A stretch of DNA of 64,000 bases from Camellia lanceoleosa (taxonomy: Eukaryota > Streptophyta > Magnoliopsida > Ericales > Theaceae), in the NCBI GenBank assembly GCA_025200525.1, contig CM045758.1, forward strand, positions 60,266,649-60,330,648. The letters run 5' to 3'. Below the pieces are notes generated by a model. That model had not been told where the DNA came from and ran no database searches. It was given only the letters and a program-made list of their open reading frames with translations. The first letter of the stretch is position 1, and every line of letters starts with the position of its first letter. The position numbers were made by a program, and so were the translations under genes. Positions 13,801 through 28,595 of the stretch are shown piece by piece.

Positions 13801-16800
13801 CGTAAGGGGTGTTTGGGAAGCCAATTTTAGGCTTTTTGTTAGCTAAAATTCACAAAAAGACAAAATAGATTGAAATAACCAATAAGACAAAATGTCACAT
13901 CAAATTCATAATCATTTTACTTTTTTTCTCACAAACATCACATCCAACTACAAACAAATCTAACACTCTTCCCAAACACAAATATTTTAGCCTCCTAAAA
14001 TAGTCAAAAGGTGTCGTTTGGGATGTGAGTTTTTTTGGTTTTTTAGCTAAATTAGTCACAAAAAGACAAAATAGGCTGAAAAGTCAATAAGACAAAATCT
14101 TACATTCAAACCATAATTATTTCATTTTTTCTCTCACAAAAGTCAAAAAGGCAACCCAAACAAACTTTTTAGTTGGGGATAAAATAGCCAAAAAGCCAAC
14201 CCAACTTCCCTAACGAAGCCTAAAATAGCTAACTTCCCAAATGAGGTAGTAGAATGTGTAGACAACTTAGGCCTCATTTGGCAAGTGACTTTTTTAGCCA
14301 AAAAGTTAAAAAGTCACTAAAAAAACCAAAAAGCCAACAACTCATACCAAAAAGTCAAAGATTCCCTTTTATCTCTACTTTTTGCACATCTTTTTGTGAA
14401 AATCCAAAAAGTTATCCCAGACATACTAATTTTTTTTATATCACATTTTAGTCAAAAAGTCAAAAAATTACTAAAAAAGCCTGTTCCCAAACGAGGCCTT
14501 AGTGTGTTCAACACGAGGAAGAAGGACAAAACAAGTATAACCAAACACATGAAGGGAAAAATAATCGTAATCGGGCAGTTTACTATGTAATCGTGCAAAT
14601 GGAGAGATACGAGAGGTCACTTGGGAGGTGATGTGATTAATAAGATGAACAACAATAAGAATAGCCTCACCTCAAAAGGAACTAAGAACAGAAGATGAAA
14701 GCAATAAAGAACGAGCAGTCTCCATGATATGACGATGCTTTCGGCTACACCATTTTGTTCAGGTGCTTTAGTACATGAAGACTACTGAAGAATACATCAG
14801 ATTGTAATAATTGAAGAAAACTAATATCCCGATATTCTCCACCCTAGTCACAACGAAAACATTTAATAACAATAGAGTATTGTGTATGAATCATGGCATG
14901 AAAAGTAGATAGAATAGAAGAAAATTCGGACCGATGTTTCATAAGATAAATCCAACAATGACGAGTGTAATCATCAATAAATGACACATAGTATTTAGAA
15001 CCCCCTTTAGTAGGAATAGGAGCATGACCCTACATATCAGAATGTACAAGATCAAAGGGAGCATAATAAATAGTAGTACTTTTATTAAAGCAGTAAATTT
15101 TGCAAGCTTGCAACCACTACAATTTGAAATATTCTGAGTACTACAATTTCCCAAAACACCTGTCGAAACTAAATATTGTAAATGAAAGCGAGAAATGTAA
15201 CCAAGGCGAGAATGCCATAAATAAACCTCAAAGGACTGAGAACTATGACAAAAAAAGGACAAATCAACAGAAGTTGCAGCAAGTGATGGAACATAAGGCT
15301 GCTCAAGAACATATAGCCCTCCCAACTTACGGCCGGTTCCAATCTACTGCCTGGAATGAGGATCCTGCACAACACAACCAGAAAAAGAGAAGTGAACATG
15401 ATAACCAAGCTCACAAAGTTGGCTAACATAAATGAGATTTAAAGTCTATTGTGGAATGTAATAGATATCCGATAGAGAGATAATTAATCAAAATAGAACC
15501 AATGTCTGCTAGTGGCATGGGAGTGTCATTAGCAGTCATAATAGTAGTGGTGGAAATAGAATAAATTAAGGAGGAATCATTTGCCATGTGATGAGTAGCA
15601 CTAGAGTTAAAGACCCAAGTGGATCGAGAAATACTCGAAGAAGAAGTGGGAGGCAAACCTAAAGAGGAAGAGACTGAGAGGGTGTTAGGCGTAGTGGCAG
15701 AGAGTAGTTTCTGCATGGCATGAACCTGCTTGGCAAGGGAAGTGAATGAAGGACCAGAATCCTCTACGGAAGGAACTGTAGCTGCTGTATGTGAGTTCCA
15801 ACCCTTTTTCCAAGGCACTGGTGACATAGAAGAGCGATCATTACCCTTCTTCCAAGATGAGGTTGAACTAGAATGAGAACATCGAGTAAGTCGAGGACAT
15901 TGAGCCTTCCAATTACCTTTCTGATGACAAAAACTACATTCATCTAGTGGCGTGCGAACAGAAGAGCAACTCTGATTGCTAGTAGGGATCGCTAGCACAA
16001 TCTGACTCAGTAAGGGAGGTAAACATTTGCCTGAAATGCCCTTGAAACAAGTTTCTTCAGCTAACAATTCATTCACAACAAAGTCAACAATGGGAATAGG
16101 ACTACGATGAAGAATGGTACCACAGAACCCCTCAAATCTGCTCTAAGTGCCATAAGAAACTGAACCAAATGCTGCTCCTTACTATAGGTACAATATTTTG
16201 TATGAGTCCCATAACCCAGTCATAATAGAATAAAACTCTTGGATACTCTTATCCCCATGAGAAGTAGCCCTAATCTCATGTTCTAACTAATGCCGTTTTG
16301 CAAAATTGGATTGAAAATTGAGACAAGAGAGATGATCCCAAATTTCTTTGGCTATAGTAAACTTTCTAAAATGAATACCAATCGATTGATCCACAGAGTT
16401 GTTGGTCCAAGTAATGACCTTTGCATTAGTGACTTGCCATGTAGAGAGGAGCGCATTAAAGTTTCCAAGTTTAACATAAGAGGGCATGGAGGAATCACCA
16501 GTAACATAGGTCCAGACATTTTTACCAAGAAGGAAAATTTTCATAACATAGGCCCAATATGTGTAATTATCACCTATTAACAATGGCTTGGAGAGAATTA
16601 GAAGTACCACTAGGCATGATGAAAGAAAGCAAAGAAGGTCTTTCCAGCCAAAAACCAGAGGAGATGGGGCTCTGAATAAGACAACCAACAAACCCGAAAC
16701 TACCAGACAGGGCAGAGAAGGCTCCAGAACCAGCAACGAAACAGACAGGGCAGAGAAGCCACCAAACCAGCACCAAACGAACTCTTGAAGACGGACGAAA

Positions 16801-19800
16801 GAGCAAAAGCAGTCAAGAAGAAGAAGAAACATCACCAAACGAAGCAGCAGAACAACTTGATTGGCAATATTGGCAACCAGAGGCTACTTTGAACACACCC
16901 AGAAGCAATCCAGCAGTCGTGGTTGTGAAGCAAATAGAGACACAAATCAATTGGGGAAGAGAGAAGTTGATGGGTGCAGTCAAATACGTGCCTACGAGTT
17001 CGGGGGCAATCACGATGAAGATTTTCAGCGACTTAAGAAATTACGAAGAAGAGAAACAAGTTCGTTGAAAACTTCGCTGGAAGATTTCAGTGACCTGAGA
17101 CCAACTCCACAACAACAGCAGCAAACGACAACTGTCAGGCATGAATAATCAGTAGTGTAAGGTTGAAGCTTAACCCCTTACTTTGATACCATGATAAACA
17201 CCTTTAGAACAAAATAAAGACTGTATTATTAAGCATAGAGAAAAAGTGTTACAAAGTGAGACATATATATATCTAAGCTAAACAAACCCCAAAAATGACG
17301 AAGACTGAACTCCCCTTAATAATAAATAATAATACCAAAATACAAATATGCTTAACAATAGTATGCCTTCTTTGTACTTTTTTTGTCATTGTTCTTTCAG
17401 AAGGTTTTATGACATGCTTTGTGTTCTTAGCATAGTTCTGCTTACATGTAATAGAAAAATAAATGCTGTTCCATAATTTCTATTGTCTATATGAAAATTA
17501 CAGCAAAATACTATATCTATTGTCTATATGAAATTACAGCCGAATGAATGACCTAAATGTTTTTTGCCCTATTGTTGTTTGCGTTTCCATCTGCAGTTAA
17601 GTTGTATGGATGAAGATAAATCTATTGCCATTCAGATGCCTCATAGTTCTGGAACTGTGGTTTGTTCTGTTCCTAATCTTTGCTTGATTCTGCTGGGAAA
17701 TTTGATATTAATTTTTTTATTTTTTTCTTTTGGATAATCATTGTTCTATTGTTGATTACTATTGTCTTTTCTACACTGTATGATTTACTTTAGAATATGC
17801 CACGGCAAGTGGAAGTCATCATTTCTGCAGAAGAGGTTGGGGCAAAAGAAAAATCTCCATATAGTTCATACTCCTGTAATGACATTGCTACTTCTTCATT
17901 TTCTCATATTATACGGTAGGTCACTTTTTCTTTCTGCATTTATGTATGCATTTGACTCATTCTTCCTTCTGGTTTTCAACATTTAGTTTTATCTTTTTGC
18001 TCACTGTTTGGAAACTATTTATGTGTTATTATTTCAATATGTTATTCAAATCTCGTTCTAGTTGGCAACTGTTTGCTATTACTATTAATATGGTTCATAT
18101 GTATTCAATTATTATTATTATTATGGTTCTTGTTTGTTATTATTTGTTACCTCTCCTTGACCCCGTGTGAGCAGGTGCCTTGTGCACTGGGTATGCCATT
18201 TAAAAAGAAAAATAAATTTTTGTATCTATTGGGTTCTACAGAGTAGACAGTGTATCAAAGTAGTATGATAAATGATATTTAACCATATGCTGTCTTTTTG
18301 TTGGTATGTACGTGAGCACGATTCCTATGAACTTTTTGAATATTTTATAGCATTAGGATTAGTTGAGCCAGCTAATTTTTGGCACATTGGGTCACTTGAT
18401 GTTATCTGTCCCTTGACACAGTTCTTTATTTGACCATGAATCACTGACAAGAACCAACTTTTCGACCCTGAGTTCTTTTTATTATCTATCACTTAATATA
18501 TTTTAATTAATATTATTATTAAATTTATTGCAAGTGAATAATTGGAATGGCTCAAGGATTGGGAATGTCCCATCTCATGTAATATTTGCATGTTCTTACT
18601 TCTGTGGTAAAGAAGTATTGGAGTGTTCTCATTCTCTATACTTCTATAGGAAAATGCCTTAGCAGTTGTCTTAATGATTATTGTTTCTTTCATTGTTAAA
18701 ATTAATATTGACCTTTCGTTATGTTTTCTGAACACTTCCATTCTATTCTTGATATTGAACTTAATATTACGTGGACACTTCGACGTTGCAAACTATTTGT
18801 AAAGAAAGAGTTACATATTGGATTTGTAGTGTCTCTTTTAGTGGTTAATCAGTCTTTTTTGGAAAGGGTATGGTCCTTATATGTTTTGCATGCATCAAAA
18901 GTAGAATTTTTTTTTGTTTTTCTTTTCTTAAATAGAACTCAAGGCAGTTACATGATGTTCTTTATATTGGAAAGAAATTTTTCTTATTTTATTTGTGTTT
19001 TGTATGCTGCTGTTTCTTTCCATACTTTCTTAATTCACAAATAATTTGTTTGCTATTGAAACTGCATTTTTCTTTTTATTGTCTTCTTTATAAGCATTGC
19101 ATATGGAAATAGTAATTTTGGCTGCTTGTATTTGTTTAGGTTGAGAACTGGAAATGTCATTTTCAACTACAGGTACTATAATAATAAGTTGCAGAGGACT
19201 GAAGGTATTTTGTGTTTATTTATTTATTTGTTTCTTTTTTGGGTGGTAAATGCAATTTTTTTTTTTTTTGGGGGGGGGGGGGGGGGTAAATTACGCTAAC
19301 CTCCCTTCTGTTTTACTTTTTTATTTCACTTTTCTCCCTTCTGTTAATGGACCGTGAATAGGCTATTTGCTTACCTCAGCAAGTATTTCATGTTTTATTT
19401 CCCATTTTGCCCTTGTTTCCTTTGTGCAGATACCTGTACCTTTTATAATTACTTGTAAAAGACTAATCAACATTCTTTGTTTGATTATAAACTTCTTCTT
19501 TAACTAAGTGCAAATACTCCCCACTAAAATCAACCTTTTTTGGCGAAATTTTTTTTTCTTCTCAATTGATAGAAACTGGAGCTTAAATAATTTTAGAGTA
19601 ATCCCTAATTTTATTCCCACCACTAGTGCCCCTCTCAACTGCATTTTCTTTATGGAGACTGAATAAAAATCAACAAACCTTTTCACCAAACCCAGAAAAT
19701 ATTGGGTCATCATTTGCAGCTCCATTCTTGTCACCATCATCATTATGATTATAATCTTGGATAAAACTTCGGTGAGTTGATACCCTCCTTTGATCATCAT

Positions 19801-22800
19801 TATATTTAACAGTTTCATTTTTTATTCATCAACTAATCTATGCAAGAATCCACAACATAAAATCACATAAAGAATCTAGACAGAGATTACGAAGATGAAA
19901 CTGAAATTAATAGTTTCAGCAATGATTGGTACATCAAACAAATCTATTTACACCTCACCATTGAGGTGATCTGTGGATGGAAACTTTGCCATGAATATTG
20001 ACCCTCAATGGTTTTTCTTCTACTGCAGAAAAATTGGGTTTGGGTTCATCAGGCGCAAACAACCATGACCAAACTAGACCCTAGATAGATGTCCATCGAT
20101 GAAGCCCCCTCCCAGCATAGAGACGGGTTCAGCCCAGTGACACTCAACCCAACCAAATACCTGCCATCTCTTTCCTTCCTTCCAGTGCCGCCTCCAACCC
20201 CACTCCTACCATCTTTTCCCTTCTCTTAGTGCTGCCCTATGAAGCACGGATACTTCAAATAGGGAGACGTATCCGTATTGTATCCATATTGGATACTTAT
20301 TAAAAGTATCGGATACTTCTTAATTAATTTTTCATTAATTTTGAAGTATCGGATACTTAGTTTTGAAGTATCGGATGCTCCAAGTCACATATTATCGGAT
20401 AATTAATTTTGAAGTATCAAATGCTCTAAGTTGCATATTACTCCTTTTACAAAATTAGAATTGTATCATTTTTTGCATAACATCATAATATAATATAATT
20501 GTAAGGATAAATAGAATATTTTTACCATACTTTGCTTAGCTTTTTATAAAAATAACATAGTAAGCTAAAGTAATAGAATTCATCAAATTGACATATTGTC
20601 ATTGTATCATGCATGTCCCCTATAACTACATAGAAATAAGGATTAATAAAATAATATAACAATAGTAAAATTAAATATCAATAAATAAATAAGCAAATAA
20701 ATTTGTACAGAATATTTTTGACTAGTGCAAAAGGAAAAAGCATAGGGTTAAGTTGTGGATTGTTTTGATATTATAATATCAACATATTAGACTTGATATT
20801 GAAATGAAATATTTGTAAGACCTATTGAAAATTTAAAAACTAAACTAGCTATTGGCTTAAATTAATATCTAATTCTTAAAGATTAGTATTTTGCATTATA
20901 AAGTTAATGTGATTTCTCAACATTCTTGAGTTTATGTGTAACTCACTGCTAATAATTTATTTATTTTTATTTTTTACAAACGTATCCTAGCCATACCCGC
21001 ATCCTACTTTTTTAGTTTTTGTTGTATCGTCGTATCCATATCGTATCATATCCGTTCCTCGTATTTGTATCCGTGCTTTCTAGGTGCTGCCGAATTCCTC
21101 TCTTTACACTCTCAACGGCAAACTCCCACCAACCACCGTCCGACACCCCCACCTCCCGTCCTTTCCCCTCTGATCTAAAGCGATTGTGTGCGGTGTTAAT
21201 GGGTTTTGGACTAGGGTTATAAGTATGGAAAGGGGTATGTTATAGTGTGGTCAAGTGCATGGTATGAGTGTTGAGAGAAGGATTTTGAACCCCCCCCCCC
21301 CAAAAAAAAATGTGAGGGTTAAAAATGTAAAATACCACTTTTAGTTAACTCTGTCTAAGTGTTGAGAGAAGGATTTTGACCCCCCCCCCCCCCAAAAAAA
21401 AATGTGAGGGTTAAAAATGTAAAATACCACTTTTAGTTAACTCTGTCTATTGACAAATCTAGTAAGGGAGGCGGGTGTCATTTTAAGAGGTTTCTGTAAT
21501 TGTCATAAACCTCAGGGGAGGTTAGTGTAATTTACTTTTTTTTTTCTTTTTTCTTTTTTTTTTTTATAAAAAACTTTAATTTAGTATTTTGAATTTTTTT
21601 TGTTTTTTGTTTTGTTTCTAAGCATTTATTCAAGTTGTAATGGATATAGTCAATAAATGAGAATGTGCACTATCTGACACCTTTGTGGCTGGTTTTTATA
21701 TAGACATAGTCGGTAAAATGAACTTTGCAACAAATTGTTTTATATGACACTGTTGTGGTTGGTTCTTTACAAGAGAATTGTGGTATAGACAAGTGCCTAG
21801 CTGACAAAGTATGCTCATATCTTTTACCTGGCGGGTGTTACCTATGAAGCATGGATATGGATATGATATGGAAACAGTGCTATGAAAAAAACCTTAAAAA
21901 AATAGGATACGAGTACAGCCAAGATACGTTTGTAAAAAAATATTTTTATAATTTTTAGTATTGTATTATACATAAGCTCAAAGAATGGTGATAAACCATT
22001 CTTTACAAATTAGGTATTAGTTTAAGAGCTAATGACCAACCGCTCTACTTTTTTTAGTAGGTCTTAATGAAAATTTTATTTCAATATCAAGTCTAAATCT
22101 TTTTTTTGTTGTTCTTGTACTTTTTCCTTTCATAATTAAATGCGTTATATGCGAAAATGTCAACTGTTTCTAAAAAGTATAGATATGGATATGGGATAAG
22201 GATATATTGATTTGATAAATTCTGAAAAAGTTGGGTATTACTTTAATTTATCTATTTTCTTCTTCTCTAAGAAGTATGCGAAGTGTCGAGAAGTTATTCA
22301 TGTATTTATCCTAACAATTATAGTTTAATGTTACGCAAGAATTTTTACAGTCTTATTTTCATAATAGTTCGGATACATGATATAGAGTGATCCTTCTCAA
22401 AATTAAAGAAACAATTATTAAGTATCAGATATGTATCTACAAGTATCTGAGGCATATCGGTATCCGATATGTATACGAATCCTTGTAGAAGTATCTAGGC
22501 TTCATAGGTGATTACCTTTGTTGAAACCCTTAACACTCACATTACTGGAACATGTAATGGCCTTGGGATATATTCTTATTTTCTGGTTTGTGCTTCTTGG
22601 GAGGTATTGTAATAAAGGAGTATATTTGGCATCAGCAGCCTGCTTCTGGGGCATGTTCTTTGATAGTCTTTGTTGTCATTTTTGTTTATTTTCATTGTTC
22701 TTTTTGAAATCCTCTGTTTGTCATTGTTTGGGAGGATCTTTTTATGCTCCTTTTTCCTGCATTCTTTTCCTTGTTCCAGAAAAAGATTTGATCAAAATCA

Positions 22801-25800
22801 ACCAATTCTAGTAGGCTATATCTTCAGTACAGGAATAAACAAGTGCACTGTGGCGGATTTAAAGAGTTACTATAACCTCAGAAATCATTCCTATGATGTT
22901 AATTCAAAATCAACAAGTCTTTAAATGATGAGTCAGAACAACTAGCATCAAAACTCTACATATCAGTATGTACTTATGCCGACCCTGGCTGTATAGACAA
23001 TGTAATCATCAATTGTTGATGGCTCCTGTCTAAATCACTTGTACTTGATTTTTGGATTGTAGCAGTAAGATGAGTCAGGCAAACAAGTAAAAGAACCTCA
23101 TCTGCAATCCATAATGTACCAACACCAGCAGCATGTATCAGCGAGAGTCATTAAGTTACCTGCAGATTCCTTGTCTTCCTTGAGAAATCGATCACCACTA
23201 GGTTAGATATCTTGGATTAACATCTTAACTATAGGTCTCATTTCTGGCCATTGGAGCTGCATTGATCAACAGATAATGATGCTACGCAAATCAAATTTAT
23301 TTTATATTAAGTTAGATAGATATTCATCCTTACTGGAAACATACACAACATGATCTTTTTAGCAGGAATTGGTTTGATATAATTAGGGTTGGCAAATTTC
23401 TTAGTCCACTAAAACGGTATGCCTGACATAAAACATGGTGTGCCACAATCCTGAAAAGTTGGAGACGAAAGGTTTGTACCTGTTCCGGTAGAACTTGTCT
23501 TAATCGATATGACAAGACACAGAGGTAAGTGGCATGGCTATATAGTTGCTTACATGATTACCCCCAAATAATGCATTTTTTTTTCCCCTTTGAAATGCAT
23601 TTTAGTTTTGGTGTCCAGTTGGTTACTTGATCAAGGTTCTCCTGGTGCTTCGTACCTACTGACATGCATGTTTCTCTAGGACCATTTTCAATCCTGCCTG
23701 TATGCCTACCATCTCGTTGGTGTACAATTAGTGACAAGATCAAGGCAACAAATAAACCTACTGACATGCACGATACAGCCACACTGACATGACAATTTAA
23801 ATAATAAAAAAATGGTACAGCACAGCAGGGACATGGCAACAAATAAATATATCAATTGGATTCCAAGTAATTTCTTTATACTTGCAATGTGTTTTATGTG
23901 TGCCTAAGTAATGTACACGTGTCTCCTAAGGATTCAAATGCTGTTCAGTTCTGAAAAATAATATGATATGTTTGGACTCATGTCCAACATTTGTCAGGGA
24001 TTGTTCAATGATTGTCATGCGAAACCTTTTTAGAAGTGTATATGCTTGTTAGATCATGGATCTCTCTCTGCCCAATGGCAGTGCTTACTTCAGCTGCTTA
24101 TCCCTAAAACCCTTGTGCATCTATTATGGTCGATCTTTTTGCCTGATACTTTGGCAACTGTACTGTAGTTGGAGCTTACATAGTATGGAATGATTGCTTG
24201 AAGTTTGAGTTTTGGATCTGATATGTACTCTTAACTTGCAGTGACAGAAGACTTCTCCTGCCCATTCTGCTTGGTAAAATGTGCAAGCTTTAAGGTAAAC
24301 AGATGTTGATTTCTATTCTTACTCCCCCCTGTTTGGATTGAACTGAACAAAGAATACCTAGATTTATGGGTTCATTCTAACAAATATATCAACTTCTGTA
24401 CAGGGTCTGCGATATCACTTGCCCTCATACCATGATCTATTCAACTTTGAGTTTTGGGTTGGTAAACTTCAGTAATCTATGATAGCATTCAATCATTTAG
24501 TTCTTCCAAACCATAACCATTGACAGCATTGATATTCTCTAGGTCACTGAAGATTATCAGGCTGTAAACGTTTCTGTAAAAACAGATATATGGAGACCTG
24601 AGGTCAGATGCTATTTCTTTAATGAAAAGTATCTATTGGAGATTGGTTTTAGTATTTAATCAATTGTTGACATCTGCATAGATGTTTGAGTGCATACAAC
24701 TATAGATGTGCATATATTTTATATATAAGGGGGCATGTTCTGGCCAGAGTTGCATACTTTTCTTGATGAGAAAAGGTTAGTAAGGTACAAATCTGCAGTT
24801 GCATCATCTGCCGTACTTCCTGGTGAAGTCTCTCTTGGGGAAGTTTCAATTAATTTTTCAGTACATTAGCTTCCAGATATACTATCGAAGGATTTTAGAT
24901 GAAGGTGGCTGGTCTAAATTCCTCTACATGGTCATCTTGCTGCTGACTTTGGTGATAAAAGCTTTTTCATCTTTTTTTTTTTAATAGCTTGACTGAATGC
25001 ATATCCACTACTCCACCTTTATTTGTTGACACGTGCATTGTGGCCAAAATCAAGCAAATGTTTTATTATGATGTGAGCTTGAAAGGAATTTACTATGTTT
25101 ATTGATTTTTTTTTCCCATTATGTTCTGCTCAGATTGTTGCAGATGGTGTCGATCCTAAGCAACAGACATTTTTCTTTTGGTAAGTTATCTATAAATATA
25201 AAATTTTGTTGTTTAACTATTGAATTGATAAATTGCTTCTGCTTATTGATTTATTGATTTATTTATTTTTTAAAATAAGAATGATAAGTTGCTTGTGTTG
25301 CTTTTATTAGTTTGAGTGCCAATGACCTTAAATGAATGAACATAATTTGTATACAGTTCAAAGCCACTGAGACGCAGAAAACCAAAAAACTTAGTTCAAA
25401 ATGCAAAGCATGTGCATCCACTCGTCTTGGATTCTGACTTTCCTGCAGCATTGAATGAGCTTCCGGACAAAACTGATGGTACATGAGTTTTTCTTATGGT
25501 TATATCTTTAGTTTTATTGACTGGCAAGCCTTCTGAAGTTGTATTAGGAAAATGGAGTATGGATTCTTATGTATGGCTTATGTGAATCAATTGTTTCTAA
25601 ATAATAATTTTTCATGGACTTGCCTTTGGGGCTGAAATGACAAATAAGCCGTTCATTTGCTGTAAATGTGGACACTCTGAGTAGTTGTGATGCATGATTT
25701 TCATTCTTCTTTGCCAAGAGTTCTTAGGTGTATCCATTCAACTTGATTTTGATGCACTTCATAATCATGGTAGACAAAGGGGGTTTCCATTTGGTAAGAA

Positions 25801-28558
25801 ATACTTGTGATGCTTATATCATATCCTCAAAAGTTATGTTACATGGACTCTTTTAAATTTGGGAAGTATTGCATTGGACACTGGGAACTTGAGTAAAGGA
25901 ATGAGATATGCATCCATTAAATATGCCTAAGTGGCTGAGTTTACTTGTAACAAGTTATAAGACTCCCTTATATGCATAAAATACCATATGTTAGTTTGTA
26001 ACACCATTTTATCTCAAAGATAAAAGACGTATTTAAGAAATATAAAATCTGGTCTTGTCCTAGTGTTCTTGGATATGAGAATTAAATGAATCTGACATTT
26101 ACACACATGCCATGTCCTAGTGTTGTTGGATATTAGAATTAGATGAATCTGACACACACATACCTGCACCTACCCGACACACCACCCAAAGCCATGTAAC
26201 CTTGCTCAAAAGATAGTGAGAAATGTAGACTAATTCTCTTCAACTTTGATATTTGTTGGAAACGAGCAAACCTTTTACTTTTTGACCTAGTTAGAAAGAA
26301 GAGGGGAAACAAATAATCAATGTGATGTACATGAGCATATTTTCTCATGCTTTATTTTAAGATTATTTAACAATCAACCTGTTGTCAGAATCGTATTTTC
26401 TTAAGGATAATAAGCTCATATTTCTAGCGTGTATGATTTGTATGATGCTATTTTAGGCCTTGCCGAGTGTGTGGAATGTGATACATCCAGCCCTAATGCG
26501 ACTGGGGTTTCTACTGCAACAGCTCACTCATATGCAGATCCAGAATGTGTCCAATCTGTACCTGGAAGCAACCTTGCACCTCCTGCTATGCTACAATTTG
26601 CAAAGACAAGAAAGCTATCTGTTGAACGTTCTGACCCTAGAAAGTACGTTTTTCAGTCTTATTTTTTAGCATGTTTGTGTGTAATTTTGAAGAATTTGTA
26701 CTCTTCTTGCAATGAAAGGATGCATAATCCGTACATAAAGAGTTGAACTCAATCAATCATAGTCAAAACATAAATTGATGTAGTGCTTGCCACTTGCATA
26801 TTAGCCCCCTTTAATAGTTGGAGGCAGGCACATGTCTGAGGATATGAAAGTAGATTCCCTAGCAACGCCACCATGAGCCCAAGTTAGTATTGGACTGCAT
26901 TTGTGGACTTCAGGCCTAGAATTACCTAGATTAGAAGATTTTTGTCATCCATCTGTGAGCTTGCCTGAATGGTCAGCAATAAACTGGGAGGCTTTCAAAG
27001 GATATGCAAACTGCTGTGCAGAAACTTGCAATGTCATCTTTGGACAATAAACTGATTGCTACCTTGAATTTGTTTTGCTGTCATATGTGTTGGCTTGGGC
27101 CACCTTCATTCAACTTTCTTTCATACGCCGAACCTAAATCGGTATTGTGGTACACCCATACTTTCTCACTAAATTGTTGTTAATAAACAGAACTTTACTT
27201 CTGTCCAAACTCTAAAGCCTATGTCAAGTTGATAATGTGGGGCATAAACTTGTAATAGATTTTGCAAAGAAGGTAGTGTTTGGTTCATTGGAATGAACCG
27301 GAATGGAATGATCATTCCATCAAAATATTCATTCTCATGTTTGGTTAGATTAAAAATATAATAACAAATGCATTACGAATGGAATCATCTTTAACTATGT
27401 TAATGGGATGATCATTTTGTAAGAATGTTTAAGGAATCACCATTCCATTACATTCCATCTCATTCCAATGAACCAAATATAGCGTAAGGGTTGAGGTGGT
27501 GGTCTTTAGCAAATTAATTGGATGTGTTGGATTTAGTGTTGAGAGCACATGCGCTATCATGAGTGTCATCTATATATTTTTAGAAAGGATAGCTAGTGTA
27601 ATTATTACTTAATGACATAATTAATGGGAAAAAAAAAACTAATTTAGTTATTAAAATAGTGAATTAATTTATTTTATTGTGAAATTGTTTTGTTGTTGAT
27701 TTACTGTATTTTTGTTCTGCATGTTGGTTCATATATCAGTTCTGAATCTGCTTGCGGACAGATATTACATGTTTCCTTTTTACTGGCTGATTTTATGTTG
27801 TTTCCTTCTTTCATCACTATTATGAGTTCTAGATAGGGTGATGTATTTGATTGCATGAGTTTAGATTTGATATGGGTGTATTTGGTTTTCCTTGCAGTCG
27901 TTTCCTCCTGCAGAAGCGACAGTTCTTTCACTCACATAGAGCACAGGTGACTAGTCATTTTAATGCTAATTATGATTTAGTTTCCTTTTGTGCTTTATTA
28001 TCTCTGTTGGCGCTTATGGGTTCATTCTACATAGGCCACTAATTGTTTTCTGGCAAAAAGTGTAAGTTGGTTGGACCGCAAATTGGAATCAATAATATTT
28101 TGGAGGTGTAGCCATTTAGGTAATGTTATAAGGAGATTGAAGGATATATTTTCATTTATACTTGAATTGAATGGGTTTCAAAAAAATGAAGTTTGTAATA
28201 ACATTAACATCTCTAGGCGATTGTGTATTCTTCGTTCTACTAGTTTCTTGTGTAATATACATGATAAACCATTCCCAGGTATTACAATTACTTTTTCAGA
28301 AGATTTTGATCTTGTTTTCTCATGCTATTTCCAATACACTGTTCCCTCAAAAAAATTGATTGTGGGGTTTAAATCCTTTAAGTTGTTTCCCACGAAAAGA
28401 CAAACATGTGAGCAGGAAAAAAAATTCAAAGAATGAAAGACAGGAGAAAGGTGGAAAATAAGAGGAGGAAAAAAATATAAAGAAAGAAAGAACTAATGTT
28501 GAAATTAATGTTCTTAAATTTCCAAAATTAATGAATTGACTTAAGACTCCCTAAACTG

Positions 28559-28595
<37 letters not shown>

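Larger units (their letters stand above)
11605..17357 (-). mobile_element. Full-length Ty1/copia retrotransposon, antisense inside an EMF2 intron
   Basis: The 5.75 kb element has two LTRs (11605-11768 and 17192-17357) and an exact 5 bp target duplication ATAGT (11600-11604 and 17358-17362). On the minus strand a primer-binding site TGGTATCAAAG (complement of about 17181-17191) follows the 5' LTR, and a purine tract GAGAAGGGG (complement of 11769-11778) precedes the 3' LTR. Inside, in order, are gag, CCHC knuckle, protease, integrase, RT and RNase H, all degraded. Three MITEs sit in the integrase-RT linker (13806-14501). By hand count the LTRs differ at about 14 of 164 positions, so the insertion is old. 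Confidence 0.92.
19286..21535. mobile_element. TIR element, about 2.25 kb, in the 5.0 kb EMF2 intron
   Basis: The left end GTAAATTACGCTAACCTCCC is the inverted complement of the right end GGGAGGTTAGTGTAATTTAC near 21516-21535, with one mismatch. No target duplication is clear because both flanks are homopolymers. It contains a nested TIR element (20237-21083) and a 91 bp tandem duplication (21271-21450). No transposase-like ORF is seen, so it is non-autonomous. Superfamily not assigned. Confidence 0.6.

Noticed and set aside
19261..19286. Poly-T/poly-G run as a functional element
   Set aside because: A simple homopolymer at a transposon edge; its length is likely unreliable in the assembly.
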